Below, one piece after another: positions 44,276-57,430 of a stretch of DNA of 64,000 nt (its first letter is position 1; each line of letters begins with the position of its first letter). The translations under genes and the position numbers were made by a program. Under the pieces are notes generated by a model. That model did no database searches and had not been told where the DNA came from. It saw nothing but the letters and a program-made list of their open reading frames with translations. The stretch is from Sitta carolinensis (taxonomy: Eukaryota > Chordata > Aves > Passeriformes > Sittidae). Where the stretch lies: positions 7,920,452 to 7,984,451 of the forward strand of contig CM063294.1 of NCBI GenBank assembly GCA_032173965.1, read 5' to 3'.

Positions 44276-44790
44276 AAGTGACCTTAAAGCTCATCTCTCT
44301 CCATCTCCTGCCACGGCAGGGACACCTCCTGCTGTCCCAGGATGCTCCCAGCCCGGCCTTGGACATGCCCAGGGTTCCACAGCTGCTCTGGGCACCCTGT
44401 GCCAGGGTCTGCCCACCCTCACAGGGAACAATTCTTGCCCCAAATCCAATCTAAAACTACTTTCTGGCAGTTTGAATCCGTCCCTTCTTATTCCTGTCCC
44501 TCCATCCCTTGTAAATCCTCTCTTTCCATCTCTCCTGCAGCTCTGGAATATCCCAGTGAGGTGACGCATCCCAGCTCTGCAGCAGAGCTGCTCCTCCCTC
44601 TGCTGCCCTGGAGCCTCCTCTGGGCTCTGCCAGCAGCTCCAGCTCCTCCTCTTGACAGTTCCTTTCCCATCCCTGCCTTGTCCACGGTTGGCTTCTCCCC
44701 TTCCTCCCCAAAATCTCACAGGGACACCCCCGATGCTGAGCCAGAGCAGAGCTGCAGGTCATGCCCAACCTGAGCTGAGCTTTAGGGGTA
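44275..44790 (-). mobile_element. CR1 LINE fragment, longest in the window
   Basis: Antisense CR1 of about 500 bp: gtgaccttaaagctcatctc, ggacacctcctgctgtccca, ggttccacagctgctctggg, accctcacagggaacaattc, tggcagtttgaatccgtccc and gcagctctggaatatccc. This is the non-coding and extreme 3' coding end only; no intact reverse transcriptase frame. Confidence 0.85.
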
Positions 44791-44884
44791 ATCCCGGCTT
44801 GTTGGAACCCAGGCTGTGTCTGGGACAGCCCTGGATGATCCCAGCTCCAGCCAGGGGGATTCAAAGCCCTGCCAGGGGTTCACA

Positions 44885-45245
44885 GACCCTGGCAGCAGCC
44901 AAGGGCTCCTGAGCTTTGAGTTTGAACAAATTACCACCTGTGAATGAGGAATGAAAGAGCACAAAAGTTTAGACAGCATGATAGTAGTAGTTGTAGAGTG
45001 AAAAGGGAAATTTTGGGGATTTTACCATGGGGGCTCAGGGGGTAAGATGGAGGGATTTGGGTGTTGTCCTGTCCTCCTTCCTTCTTCTCCCTAACCCCAT
45101 CTCCTTGGGGATGGTGGCACTTGGGGATGGGATTGGAGTAGACTGGAACTGTCTAACACAGGTGATGGGCATTGGATCAGCACTGTCAATAACTACCAGG
45201 GAATTTGTAGCATAAAAACAGCTCCTGCCCAGAACAGACTCTTTT
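44885..45245 (+). mobile_element. possible LTR-like element
   Basis: A compositionally coherent block has a polypyrimidine middle (cctccttccttcttctccc) and ends in a TATA-like gtagcataaaaacagctcctg. It resembles avian ERV LTRs in style. No second copy or internal gene is present, and the boundaries are not defined. Confidence 0.3.
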
Positions 45246-45996
45246 CCACCCCTCTCCCTCCCCACAGCATTCCAGCCCAGTGGGATCAGCAGGGTCTGCT
45301 CCTTGTCCAGGTCGGTCCCCTCCTGGAGGAAGCAGGAAAACTCCCCCTGAGGAGAGCAGGGAGCTCTCAGGCATGGCCTGCACGAAGCTGAGAGCAATAA
45401 TTGGCAGGATTTATTTCATTTGGAATGCCCACTGCTCCCAGTCAGGCTGCACAGGCAATTAACAGCCTGGAACAGGCACGAGATGCTGCTCAGAATTCAT
45501 GGACAGCATTAATAAGATGATTTATGAGAGAGCCATGTGTGATTTCTGCCCAGAGAAAATGTGAAGGTGCTCACTGCTGCGTGCCTGTCTGCTCTTCTTC
45601 TCTCATCTTCTTTCCCACCCCACCACTGGAGGGAAAAAATCCTCTTCCAACAAACCAGAAACACTAAAAAAACCCCCATTTTTCTTTTGAAGGTGTCACT
45701 TTTAACATTTATTTTTGGTCCTCCTTAATCTCCTCCAGCACAGTGAAGAGAAATTCTGGAACCAGCTCCAGAATTTCAGCCAAACTCCCCCAAGTGTGAA
45801 CACAGAGGACAAACTGCCCCTAAAAAAAAAAATACTTTAAAAAATCTACAGCTTATGCTGGTTCTGCCACCCTTGGGCTCACAAAAACATCTTGAAAATC
45901 TCTTCAGATGCATTGAAGAGCCACAGCATGGGGTGGGAAGCACTGTACCAGCAGGTGAGGGGTTGAAAAAAGCTCAGGTGGAGGACTTTTGGCAAG

Positions 45997-46027
<31 letters not shown>

Positions 46028-46130
46028 TCTTAATAGGCAGCATGGCTGGAGCTGGGAAAGGATTAATGTTGTTGCATATATGTAAAACTTTATAAAAGAA
46101 AGGTCCTATAAAATCAATCCTTTCTATTCT
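45245..46130. other. intergenic sequence, no gene seen
   Basis: Includes an A-run at 45999-46024. No supported gene. Confidence 0.5.
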
Positions 46131-46560
46131 GGCCTATTAAGTTCCCATTAAAAAAAAATCATAAAAATAAAAATCAATTAACAACCATCTATTCTCGTTT
46201 AAAAAACAAAAAAATCACATCTATAAAAACAAAAAAAAATCTGCCCCATAAAAATTCATTTTAAATATGTAAACATATTTTAATTATATAATTATTTATA
46301 TAATTATTGATTATTTATTTCATTATATGATAATTTAATTAGATAATTACATATTATATATAATTAATTATTAAATATAATTATATAAAATATAAATATA
46401 ATTAAATTATACTATTGTATTATTAATAATTAATATAATTAATATATTATATTCTATATTATATTTTAATTATACAATAAATTTAAAAAAACATATACAA
46501 TAACTAAGAACTAAGATTCAATACTTTACTAACCAATTAAATTCAAACACAATACCTTCT
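46130..46560. repeat. extreme AT-rich region
   Basis: About 430 bp of tatata, ataatt and aaaaatc words with almost no G or C, in sharp contrast with the GC-rich DNA on both sides. Confidence 0.9.
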
Positions 46561-46859
46561 ATAAAAATACACTATCCACAATAAAAACCATTCCACTCAA
46601 AAAACCCCAAATAACTCATTTTTCTCTCTAACAGAAATCCCCAAGAACAGTAAGACGTCGCTGAGATCCGATGTTTTCAAGGCGCTGCGTTTTGCTGGGA
46701 TTTATCCTTTGGCCGGAGCGCGCAGCCCCCTCGCTGTCCCAGCGCCCCGGGTTTGGGGCTGCACGGCCGCCGTGTCCCCTAGATGGCCCCATTCCCTTCG
46801 GGATGGAGAGCCGGGGCTCGCGGGGCTTCCCGGCATCCCGGAATGGCCAGCGGGGAACA

Positions 46860-47100
46860 GAACTCCAGGATCATCGACCCCTCATCCAGCCCTGGCCCCA
46901 GTGCCACAGCCAGGGATGGGCACTGCCAACCTCCCTGTGCTGCCTGAGCACCCTGTCCATGCAGGAATTCCTCCTGGAGAATCCCAGAGTCACTGGGCTG
47001 GCAGAGCCCCCCAGGACCATCGAGTCCAACCCAGCCCCGACCCCTCACCCAGCCCCTGGCCCCAGTGCCACAGCCAGGCTGTCTGAAACCCACCCAGGGA
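46860..47100 (-). mobile_element. CR1-like 3' fragments
   Basis: aggatcatcgacccctcatc and aggaccatcgagtccaaccc, each followed by a cccctggccccagtgccaca block, look like two antisense tails of a CR1 subfamily. Between them, ctgagcaccctgtccatgca, ggaattcctcc is a single copy of the CR1 segment that forms the VNTR at 24.7 and 60.5 kb. Confidence 0.55.
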
Positions 47101-47475
47101 TGGGGATGCACCCCCTGCCCGGGCAGAACATTCCAGCACTTCATCCCTGTGTCCATGGCAATCTCCTCCCTGCTCTGCAGCCCGTGGTGCTGAGGCTGAG
47201 CCCTGTGGCTGTGTCAGAGCTGCTGCAGGCAGAGCCCACCCCCCTGGGCACAGCCCCCTGCCCGGAGCTGCAGGGAGTGAGGGGGGCACCCCCGAGTCTG
47301 CTGTGCCCCCCCGAGCCCCCCCAGCTTCCCCAGGGCTCCCTGCCAGGGTTTGTGTCCCAGCCCCTCTCCAGCCGGGACACGCTCCAGCCCCAGCGTGGCC
47401 TTCCTGAACTGAGGGGCACAACTGGGCACAAACTCGAGGGGTGACCCCAGCAGTGCTGGGTACAGGGGCACAGTG
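47100..47475. other. GC-rich intergenic sequence, no gene seen
   Basis: The open frame from 46671 to 47444 crosses repeats and has no domain. It is not supported as a gene. Confidence 0.5.
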
Positions 47476-48925
47476 ACCCCTGCTCCTGCTGGCCACACAT
47501 CCCAGATCCATGGCCATCACCCCTGCTCCTGCTGGCCACACCATCCCTGATCCATGGCCATCACCCCCTGCTCCTGCTGGCCACACATCCCTGATCCATG
47601 GCCATCACCCCCTGCTCCTGCTGCCACACCATCCCTGATCCATGGCCATCACCCCCTGCTCCTGCTGGCCACACATCCCTGATCCATGGCCATCACCCCC
47701 TGCTCCTGCTGGCCACACCATCCCTGATCCATGGCCATCACCCCCTGCTCCTGCTGGCCACACCATCCCTGATCCATGGCCATCACCCCTGCTCCTGCTG
47801 GCCACACCATCCCTGATCCATGGCCATCACCCTCTGCTCCTGCTGGCCACACCATCCCTGATCCATGGCCATCACCCCCTGCTCCTGCTGGCCACACCAT
47901 CCCTGATCCATGGCCATGATCCTCTGCTCCTGCTGGCCACACATCCCAGATCCATGGCCATCACCCCTGCTCCTGCTGGCCACACCATCCCTGATCCATG
48001 GCCATGATCCTCTGCTCCTGCTGGCCACACCATCCCTGATCCATGGCCATCACCCCTGCTCCTGCTGGCCACACATCCCAGATCCATGGCCATCACCCCT
48101 GCTCCTGCTGGCCACACATCCCAGATCCATGGCCATCACCCCTGCTCCTGCTGGCCACACCATCCCTGATCCACGGCCATCACCCCTGCTCCTGCTGGCC
48201 ACACATCCCTGATCCATGGCCATCACCCCTGCTCCTGCTGGCCACACCATCCCTGATCCATGGCCATCACCCCCTGCTCCTGCTGGCCACACCATCCCTG
48301 ATCCATGGCCATGACCTCTGCTCCTGCTGGCCACACATCCCTGATCCATGGCCATCACCGCCTGCTCCTGCTGGCCACACCATCCCTGATCCATGGCCAT
48401 CACCCCCTGCTCCTGCTGGCCACACCATCCCTGATCCATGGCCATCATCCCCTGCTCCTGCTGGCCACACATCCCTGATCCATGGCCATCACCCCTGCTC
48501 CTGCTGGCCACACCATCCCTGATCCATGGCCATCACCCCCTGCTCCTGCTGGCCACACCATCCCTGATCCATGGCCATCATCCCCTGCTCCTGCTGGCCA
48601 CACATCCCTGATCCATGGCCATCATCCCCTGCTCCTGCTGGCCACACATCCCTGATCCATGGCCATCATCCCTGCTCCTGCTGGCCACACCCTCCCTGAT
48701 CCATGGCCATCACCCCCTGCTCCTGCTGGCCACACCATCCCTGATCCATGGCCATCACCCCCTGCTCCTGCTGGCCACACCATCCCTGATCCATGGCCAT
48801 CACCCCCTGCTCCTGCTGGCCACACCATCCCTGATCCATGGCCATCACCCCCTGCTCCTGCTGGCCACACATCCCTGATCCATGGCATCACACCTCCCTT
48901 GACTCCTGCTGGCCACACCATTCCA
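47475..48925 (+). repeat. 45-bp minisatellite, about 33 copies
   Basis: The unit is catcaccccctgctcctgct, ggccacaccatccctgatcc, atggc; 47701 to 47746 gives 45 bp, with one- or two-base-shorter variants. It carries an ATGGCCAT palindrome in every unit. Frames such as PAPAGHTIPDPWPS repeats are artefacts. Confidence 0.97.
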
Positions 48926-49299
48926 GGCCAGGAACAGTCGATGATCTGCCCCATTCCATACGGGATCCCGAGCCTGTTTCCCAGAGGGTTTGAGGATGCC
49001 AACTTCCCACCGGACACCGCCCGGGTCACGTCTTCTCCAAAACAAATGGAATTCTCCAAATTCCCGGGAATTCCCGCTCCCGGCAGTTGGGAACCAGCCG
49101 TGTCCGTCTGTTTTCCCGGGAGAGGCCCGGGTGGAGCGGAACCGGGCTCTGCTGCCCGGGCACGGCGGGATTCGGGCACAGCCCCCGGGATGCATCCATC
49201 GCTCCTTCCCGGGCCGGCCGGGCAGGGATTTTGCGGGGCCGAACCGAGCCGGGCTGGGCCGTGGCCCGATGCACCGGGACGGGCAGAACGGGGCAGAGC

Positions 49300-49300
<1 letters not shown>
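48925..49300. other. intergenic, CpG rising toward STK10
   Basis: GC- and CpG-rich, with cccgggaattcccg palindromic words. No exon recognised. Confidence 0.45.
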
Positions 49301-51110
<1,810 letters not shown>

Positions 51111-51125
51111 TGAAGAGCTTCCGTC

Positions 51126-51144
51126 TTTTTTTTTTTTTTTTTTT

Positions 51145-51194
<50 letters not shown>
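51126..51194 (+). repeat. T homopolymer, about 69 bp with one CC interruption
   Basis: T19, cc, T48, beginning 144 nt after the STK10 exon 1 donor. A long homopolymer such as this is prone to length error in assembly. Confidence 0.95.
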
Positions 51195-51195
<1 letters not shown>

Positions 51196-52735
51196 TCGCC
51201 CTGAATCGCCCTTTTCCAGAGCGACGCTTTTGTGAGGAGAGCTGGGCGCTCCCTGCCAAGCCCGCCGGTGCAATGAATGGAGGGAGGTTTCTTGGAAGTC
51301 GCCGCTTCCAGGGCTGTCTCCCAAGTTCTCTTGAGTCCCCGGGGGTGACAGGCTCGGGGTTTGGATCCCCGCGGTTGCTGCCGGCAGGAAAACTCGGGAG
51401 GGCGGAGAGGCTGCGATGCTGTGAATGTTTAACCCCGGGGTTTGGGGGGGTTTCAAGGACCGAAGATTCCCCGGACTTTGCCCTGCGGTCCCCGCTCTGC
51501 AGAACCCGGGGCAGGCTGGGCACCCGCAGGCTCCCGGGCACTCCCGAGTGACGGGAGAGCTCTGGAATGGGGCTGGGAGTGGGGCAGCTGGGCTGTGATG
51601 GCCTCCTTAGATCACCGGGGAAGGTATTGCCTCGGAAAAACATGAGAAATAAATAGGCCAGGGAGGGAGGCAGGTCAGGACAGAGAGATATTTATCATCT
51701 CTACTACATTATTTGACTGCAACTCTGAAAAACTGAGTGCTAAGTACCCATTGAGTGAAACATCCTAGCTTCTAATAAAACACAATTCCTAAAAAATCAT
51801 ATTTAAATCCCTTCTCCGTTTACCCTTCTGTAAGCAGCATCAGTAGAAATTCTGTTGCCGTTCTGCTCTGTGAGGTGCATTGGAAACACGTTTGTGTGTA
51901 GCAACACTCACTCCTGGATGATTCCTTGCTTTTATTTGCTCAAGTTCCTCAAGCGGTGACAGGAACCAGGTAAACACTGTAAAATGACTTCATTTGCCTC
52001 TGAGAGAAAGGAAAACTTAAATAATTATTTAAATGCTTTCTATTTTCAACGTGTATAATGTACCCAAAGTAGGTGACTCAGAGAATAAAGCTACTTTCAA
52101 GGTGGCTGGTTTGGTTTTTAGTCTGTTGTCATTTGTGAATGGCTCAGTTATTAACCCCAGCCTCACACCATGAAAACCATTGTCAGAGGAACTTTATTAC
52201 TGTAGGTGAAGGATGTCAGCCTGTCAGGCAATAACATCTCCAGCTCCTTTCATCCACAGCTTGACCCAAATGAGAATAAAAGTGTCCCAGAGGACACCGT
52301 GTATTTACAACCAGAAGTTCACTCCTTCTGGAACTTGAATATTCAGGCAAATTTTTGCTTTTGTGGAGTTTTAGCCCTGTTAGGCAGGGTGAGGTTTAAC
52401 ATCGTGCCACAAATCAAAGGGTTATTTTATTGTATTTAGCAACATGTCACTTCTCCATTGCTTTGATCTCTCCTCCACCTGTTCTCCATTCCATCTGGCA
52501 AATGGCTGTGGTTGGATTTTGAATTCTCCTCCAAGAGTTTGTTTGTTCATTTAAGAATCCCAAATTATTTGGGGGTCCTGTGCTATAAATAGCTAATAAC
52601 CAGACACACATTTTTCCTTTGCCTAAGGTGTTTTTGTTGTCTTCCTTTTTATTTTTTATATCTGGCATGGGGATGAGTGTAAGGTGGGATGTGAAAGAAG
52701 GTGTTTGCCCTCTTGTGCTGCTCAGCTGCCGAAAA
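51195..52735. other. unique STK10 intronic sequence, no gene seen
   Basis: CpG-rich to about 51560, then AT-balanced and repeat-free. Positions 51700-52200 include an AP-1-like ggtgactcag at 52071-52080 and several TAAAT/ATTATT words, a plausible first-intron regulatory region but unproven. Confidence 0.45.
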
Positions 52736-52738
52736 ATT

Positions 52739-52890
52739 GCAGAATAACCCACCAAAAAAAGCAGATGAATAACCCACCAAAAAGGAGTGGAACTGCAGAA
52801 TAACCCACCAAAAAAAGCAGATGAATAACCCACCAAAAAGGAGCTGAACTGCAGAATAACCCACCAAAAAAAGCAGCTGAGTAACCCACC
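52739..52890 (+). repeat. 56-bp tandem repeat, about 2.7 copies
   Basis: gcagaataacccaccaaaaa begins at 52739, 52795 and 52851. Each unit is itself two related halves built on aataacccaccaaaaa. Confidence 0.95.
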
Positions 52891-54110
52891 TGTGCTCCAG
52901 GAGAACGGCGGTACCCAAAATTCGGTGAACAAATTTGAATTATTCTCTTGGCCTTAAAGCCAATGTGATCCTCTCACTAAGGGCATTGCTTGGAGCAAAG
53001 CTGAGTGTTTGCAGGGCCCTGAGGTTTTCAGGATGTTGGAGTGAATTCCTGCCTGTTTTCCGCCCCTTTTCCATGCCCGGAAGCGTGGGGAGGTGACGGG
53101 ATCCTGTGCCTGCATCCTGCCCCGTGTGCCATGTGTTGTGTCCCCTTGGAAAGGTCTGGCAGCCCTGAGCAGGGCTTTGTGCTCTGGGCACTCAGAAATC
53201 GAGGGGTGGAAAGAAGGAAAAACGGGCTGGGTTTAGTAGGGTTTGGTTTTATGAGGCCGGGTGTCAGCAGAGGAAGGAGGGCTCGGTGTTTGGGGTATTC
53301 CTGCCCTGTGGAATCCTGGCTGGAGCTGTGTCCTGGGCTGAGCAAAGCTGAACTGGCTTCACACAGTGTTTGCAAAAGTAGGACAGGCTTCAGTTAAATA
53401 CAGATTAATTAAAAAGAATGAAATTTATAGTGGAGGCTGGATTGTACACAGCAGACCTAAAAAACCTGCAGCCAGCAGAAACCGGGACTGGGATTTCCCT
53501 GTTTTTATAGAAAGTCTTTTTGCAGCAGTAGAGGATGTGCCTGCGTGAGGAACCAGCTGAACAGAGGGCTCTGAAAAGTAGCAGGGGGTGGGGAGGAAAT
53601 GTTTCTTTCTAGTTCTTACTCTGTGAATGTTGTAGTTTTGGCCAGAGGTCTGATGAGGATGTGGTGGCTGCCCGCAGGTGACCGAGCTTTGTCATCACCT
53701 CATCCCAGGCTCATTCATGGATGAGCTTAAATCCAGCAGCTGTGCTCAGTGGGTGCCAAGGCCTGTAAAAATTCCTCGTTCAGACCCTTCCCAAGCTGCC
53801 TTAGGAGAAAAGCAGAGTGATTTTTCTGTAAAAAGAAATGAGTGATACCTAAGGCATCACTCATAAACCCAGAGAGTCTGTGTCGCCGCATGGTTTGGGA
53901 GGCACAAGTGGCAGCCCCTGAGCTCTCCGGGGAGATGCTCGGGGTGACAGCAGCTGTCTCTCCAGACAGTGCTGGAGCTCCTGCATCACCTGTCAGCCCT
54001 GCAAAGCCGCGCAGGTACAGCCCCACCCTGGCGGGAGCTGCGCGGCATCCCGAGCATCCCGTGGGCGTGCAGAGCTGCCCCCTTGCCAGGGGCTCCTCTG
54101 GCTGCTGGGG
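52890..54110. other. unique intronic sequence, no gene seen
   Basis: No repeat family or gene recognised. Confidence 0.45.
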
Positions 54111-54117
54111 GACAGCC

Positions 54118-54242
54118 CGAGCTCTCTGCCTCCCTCCTGGGGGATCGTTTGGCAGCTCCGAGCTCTCTGCCTTCCTCCTCGGGGATCGTTTGGCAGATCC
54201 GAGCTCGCTGCCTCCCTCCTGGGGGATCGTTTTTGCAGCTCC
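54118..54242 (+). repeat. 41-bp tandem repeat, three copies
   Basis: gagctctctgcctccctcct, gggggatcgtttggcagctcc begins at 54119, 54160 and 54201. Confidence 0.95.
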
Positions 54243-54349
54243 CGTGCCTCTTGTGTGTGCCGCGCTATCTGCCCTGCCCAGCGCCTGCTGATGGGGACAC
54301 TGGCTCCCCGATAAGGCAGGGTGGGGACGGGCTGCCCGCAGCTGGGAAA

Positions 54350-54404
54350 GGGGGTTATTATTCACAAAGGGGGTTATTATTCACAAAGGGGGTTGTTATT
54401 CACT
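54350..54404 (+). repeat. 19-bp tandem repeat, three copies
   Basis: gggggttattattcacaaa, the last copy with gttgttattcac. Confidence 0.95.
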
Positions 54405-54639
54405 TTATTCGCTTCCAATCGCCGCCCCGGGGCCGCAGCGAGTCACCAGCGCAGCCCTTTGTGCTGCTCTCCTTTCTTTCTTCTCCAAGTCGCGCTTAAA
54501 AAAAACAAAAAAAAAAAGGCGAATTTGGGTTATCTGCTGTGCTGGGCTGCTCTCCGTGCCGTACATGCTGCAGTTGGGGTAATAAAAGGCCGATTGTTGG
54601 GTGTTGTGCCTGGGAGCAGCAGAGCTCTGCTCATCACCC

Positions 54640-54920
54640 CAGCCTGATCCACTCGCGTTGTTCTCGGTTGGCTCAGGGGATTCAGGCTCAGCTCTTGGTT
54701 TAGATGGGATTTTGGGCAGGAATTGTTCCCTGTGAGGGTGGCAGGCCCTGGCACAGGTGCCCAGAGCAGCTGTGGCTGCCCCTGGATCCCTGGCAGTGCC
54801 CAAGGCCAGGCTGGATGGGGTTGGAGCCAGCTGGGATAGTGGAAAGTCTCTCTGCTCATGGCAACAGAAAGAGCTTTAAGGTCTCTTCCAGCCCAAATCC
54901 TTCTGTGATTCTACAATTTA
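54640..54920 (+). mobile_element. CR1 LINE fragment (3' end)
   Basis: Sense CR1: ttgggcaggaattgttccct, gtgagggtggcaggccctgg, cccagagcagctgtggctgc, ctggatgggg, ending ttaaggtctcttccagccca and ccttctgtgattctacaatt. A good match to a complete 3' end. Confidence 0.9.
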
Positions 54921-57085
54921 ACCTGAAATTCCTGAGAGGTGGTAATCTGCCGGGTTAACTTTGAAAAAGAAAAGGGAAGGAAAACAAAAACAGGGGAAGT
55001 TTGAGCTGATTTGCCACAAAAATGTCTCATCAAATCATGGTCTTGCCCTTTAGAACATCTGAAGGGTTTTCTTGAAATCTTTTCACTTAGGAAAGAGAAA
55101 CGGGAAGGTTTAACAACGTTAAACCTGGCTGAACTTTACACTTGCTTTTCACTTTCAGCTGATGCAAACGTGGGATGCTCCATGCTGTGGCTCTCGGTGT
55201 GACAGGGGACAGGGACAGCTCTCCATGGCCTAAATATTTTGAGAATGACTTCAGTGGCACAGCCCAGCTCTTGGCAGTGCTGCTGGCAGTGGGAGCCGTG
55301 GGCAGCTGCCTGCCAGAGCTCAGCTGAGCCTGTCACCCTCGAGCACGTGGCAATTGTTGCTGCTCAGAAAAACTCCTCCCTACACATCTCATCATTTGTT
55401 TTTTTTAATGTTTTGTCTCCTGAGAATCCAGTTTCCTCGGAGAAAAGGGTCTTTTTCTTGCCCATGGGGTGCTGCTGCCTGTAAATGTGGGGTGCTCATG
55501 GTGGGTCCCCCTTGGCTGGGTGTCCCCAAGGGCTGGGGGGCTGGCTATGCTGTCCCCACATCCCCTGGCACTGCCAGCCTGCCTCAGCCTGAATCCAGGC
55601 AGAGCAGAGCTTCAGCAAGAGGAGCGAGGGCATGCTTTGCTCCCCTGGGAAAGGCAGGGGGCAGCTCCCTTCCAGAGCAGTGTCTGCATGTGCCACCCCC
55701 AGGACTGGGGCTGGAAGGGGCAGCGTGTCCCTGGCACAGAGCCCAGCCCTGGCTCCATTCCTGCTGGGGCTGCATTCTCTGATTTCTGCCTCCTGGCTGG
55801 AGAAAACACCTCGGTGTCCCCTCCCAACCCCTGCTCTTCGAAGGCAGCACATGGAAACCCTCCTGGCATTTCTCACCTCCCTCTGCTCGTGCCCCCAGGG
55901 CTCCTGCCTTTGCTCTGCCAGGCCCTGTGTGCTGTCTGGGGAGCTGGGAGAGGCTCAGAAGGAGAACCAGCTGCTGCTGCTTGGATCTGCTGCTCCTGCC
56001 CCGCATTCCTTCTGCAGTGCCAGCAGTGCTGGGCCCCCCTGGCAGCCCTGGGCTCTGGAGATAGGCAAGAGCTGAGGGCTTTATTCCCCTGCCAGGGCCT
56101 TGCTGAGCTGATGCTTTTCAGCCCAGCCAGCGAGGGCTGCCAGCCAGCCCGCCCTGCCACTGCCAGCCTCATCCCATTCCTTGGCTCCTGGGACTCCCAG
56201 CCATTCAGCCCCTGCTCCCACAGCCCTCTGTGGACCACATTTGTTGCAGGGAGTTGCTAGGAAACCCAGAATGCTGAAAGGCTTTTCCCCCCTTTATTTT
56301 ATTTATTTTATTTTTTTTATTATTTTTTTCAATGTCGTGGTGTTGCCTGAATGAACACCAGGCCAGGAATGCTCACTTGGAGCCCCGTGCTGTGCCAGGG
56401 ACCGGGGATTTGAAGGATGTTTTCAGGTTTGAGGCTGAAGATGCTGGGTGGAGGTGGAACTTCCCTCTCCTCAGCACTTGCCTGTGTGTTTGCATGTGTC
56501 TCTGAGCCCACGAGCCCTGCCTGGTTTCTGTGGGTGGCTGTAGCTGAGCACAGCAGCCCCAGCCCCTCTCGCTTTGCCTCTGCAGCTCTCTGGGTGCAAG
56601 GTCTGCAGCCTCACGTGGAGCTGTGCTGCCCCGTGGCCTCCTCGTCTCTGCCCCCCTTTGCTGCTGAGCTCTTCAGGCCAGGAGAAGTGTTTGTGCTCTG
56701 CTTTGGTCACACTTTTGTTTGGCAGGTGTCCCCAGAAAACAAGGCTGTGGCTGTAGCTGAGCTCTCTGGTGGGGCTGCTTTCCCTGCCCTTCGCTTGTAA
56801 AAACCAAAGGAAGGCGTTTCTGCTTTTTGGTGTTGCTTTTTTTTTAACGGTTTTTTGGGGTGTTTCACAAGCCACTTCCCCTTCCCTCTTGCTGAAGTGT
56901 TGCCAGAGCAGCAGTGCTGGTGCAGTGGTGGGGGCTGTGGGGCCAGGGCTGTGCCCCTGCCCAGTGTCCCCAGCTGCTCTGCTTGGTGGCACCAGGGCCT
57001 GAATCCAGCATTTCAAACAAAACCCCAAACAGGATTCATCTGTGGTGCCAAACTGAAGTGGTTCTAGAGGATCTGTTAGGCTTGG
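54920..57085. other. STK10 intronic sequence, no gene seen
   Basis: GC-balanced with overlapping open frames on both strands and no recognisable domain. A T/A-rich patch lies at 56290-56330. Confidence 0.45.
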
Positions 57086-57430
57086 AAGTCGTGGAATGGT
57101 TTAGGATGGAAGGGATCTTAAAGGTCACCTCATCCTACCCCTCCCACTGTCCCAGAGAGCTCCAAACCTGGCTCTGGGCACCTCCAGGGATCCAGGGGCA
57201 GCCACAGCTGTGCCAGGGGCTGCCCACCCTGCCAAGGGACAATCCCTTCCCAAAATCCCATGTAGCCCTGCCGTGCTCCTCAGTGTCAGCCCCCTCCCGA
57301 GGAACAGCCCCACTGCTGTTTGTGCAGGCACTGTGGGGCTGCAGTGAGGTCACCCCAGAGCTTCTCCTCTCCAGGCTGAGCATCCCCAGCTTCTCAGCCT
57401 GCCTCCCCATCCCAGCTCCCATGATCATTT
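57085..57430 (-). mobile_element. CR1 LINE fragment
   Basis: Antisense CR1: ggaatggtttaggatggaag, ggatcttaaaggtcacctca, gggatccaggggcagccaca and gagcttctcctctccaggct, then gagcatccccagcttctcag. About 340 bp, non-coding 3' part. Confidence 0.9.

Noticed and set aside
46671..47444. 257-codon plus-strand frame
   Set aside because: Runs through CR1 tails and GC-rich DNA, with no domain and no splice or promoter context.
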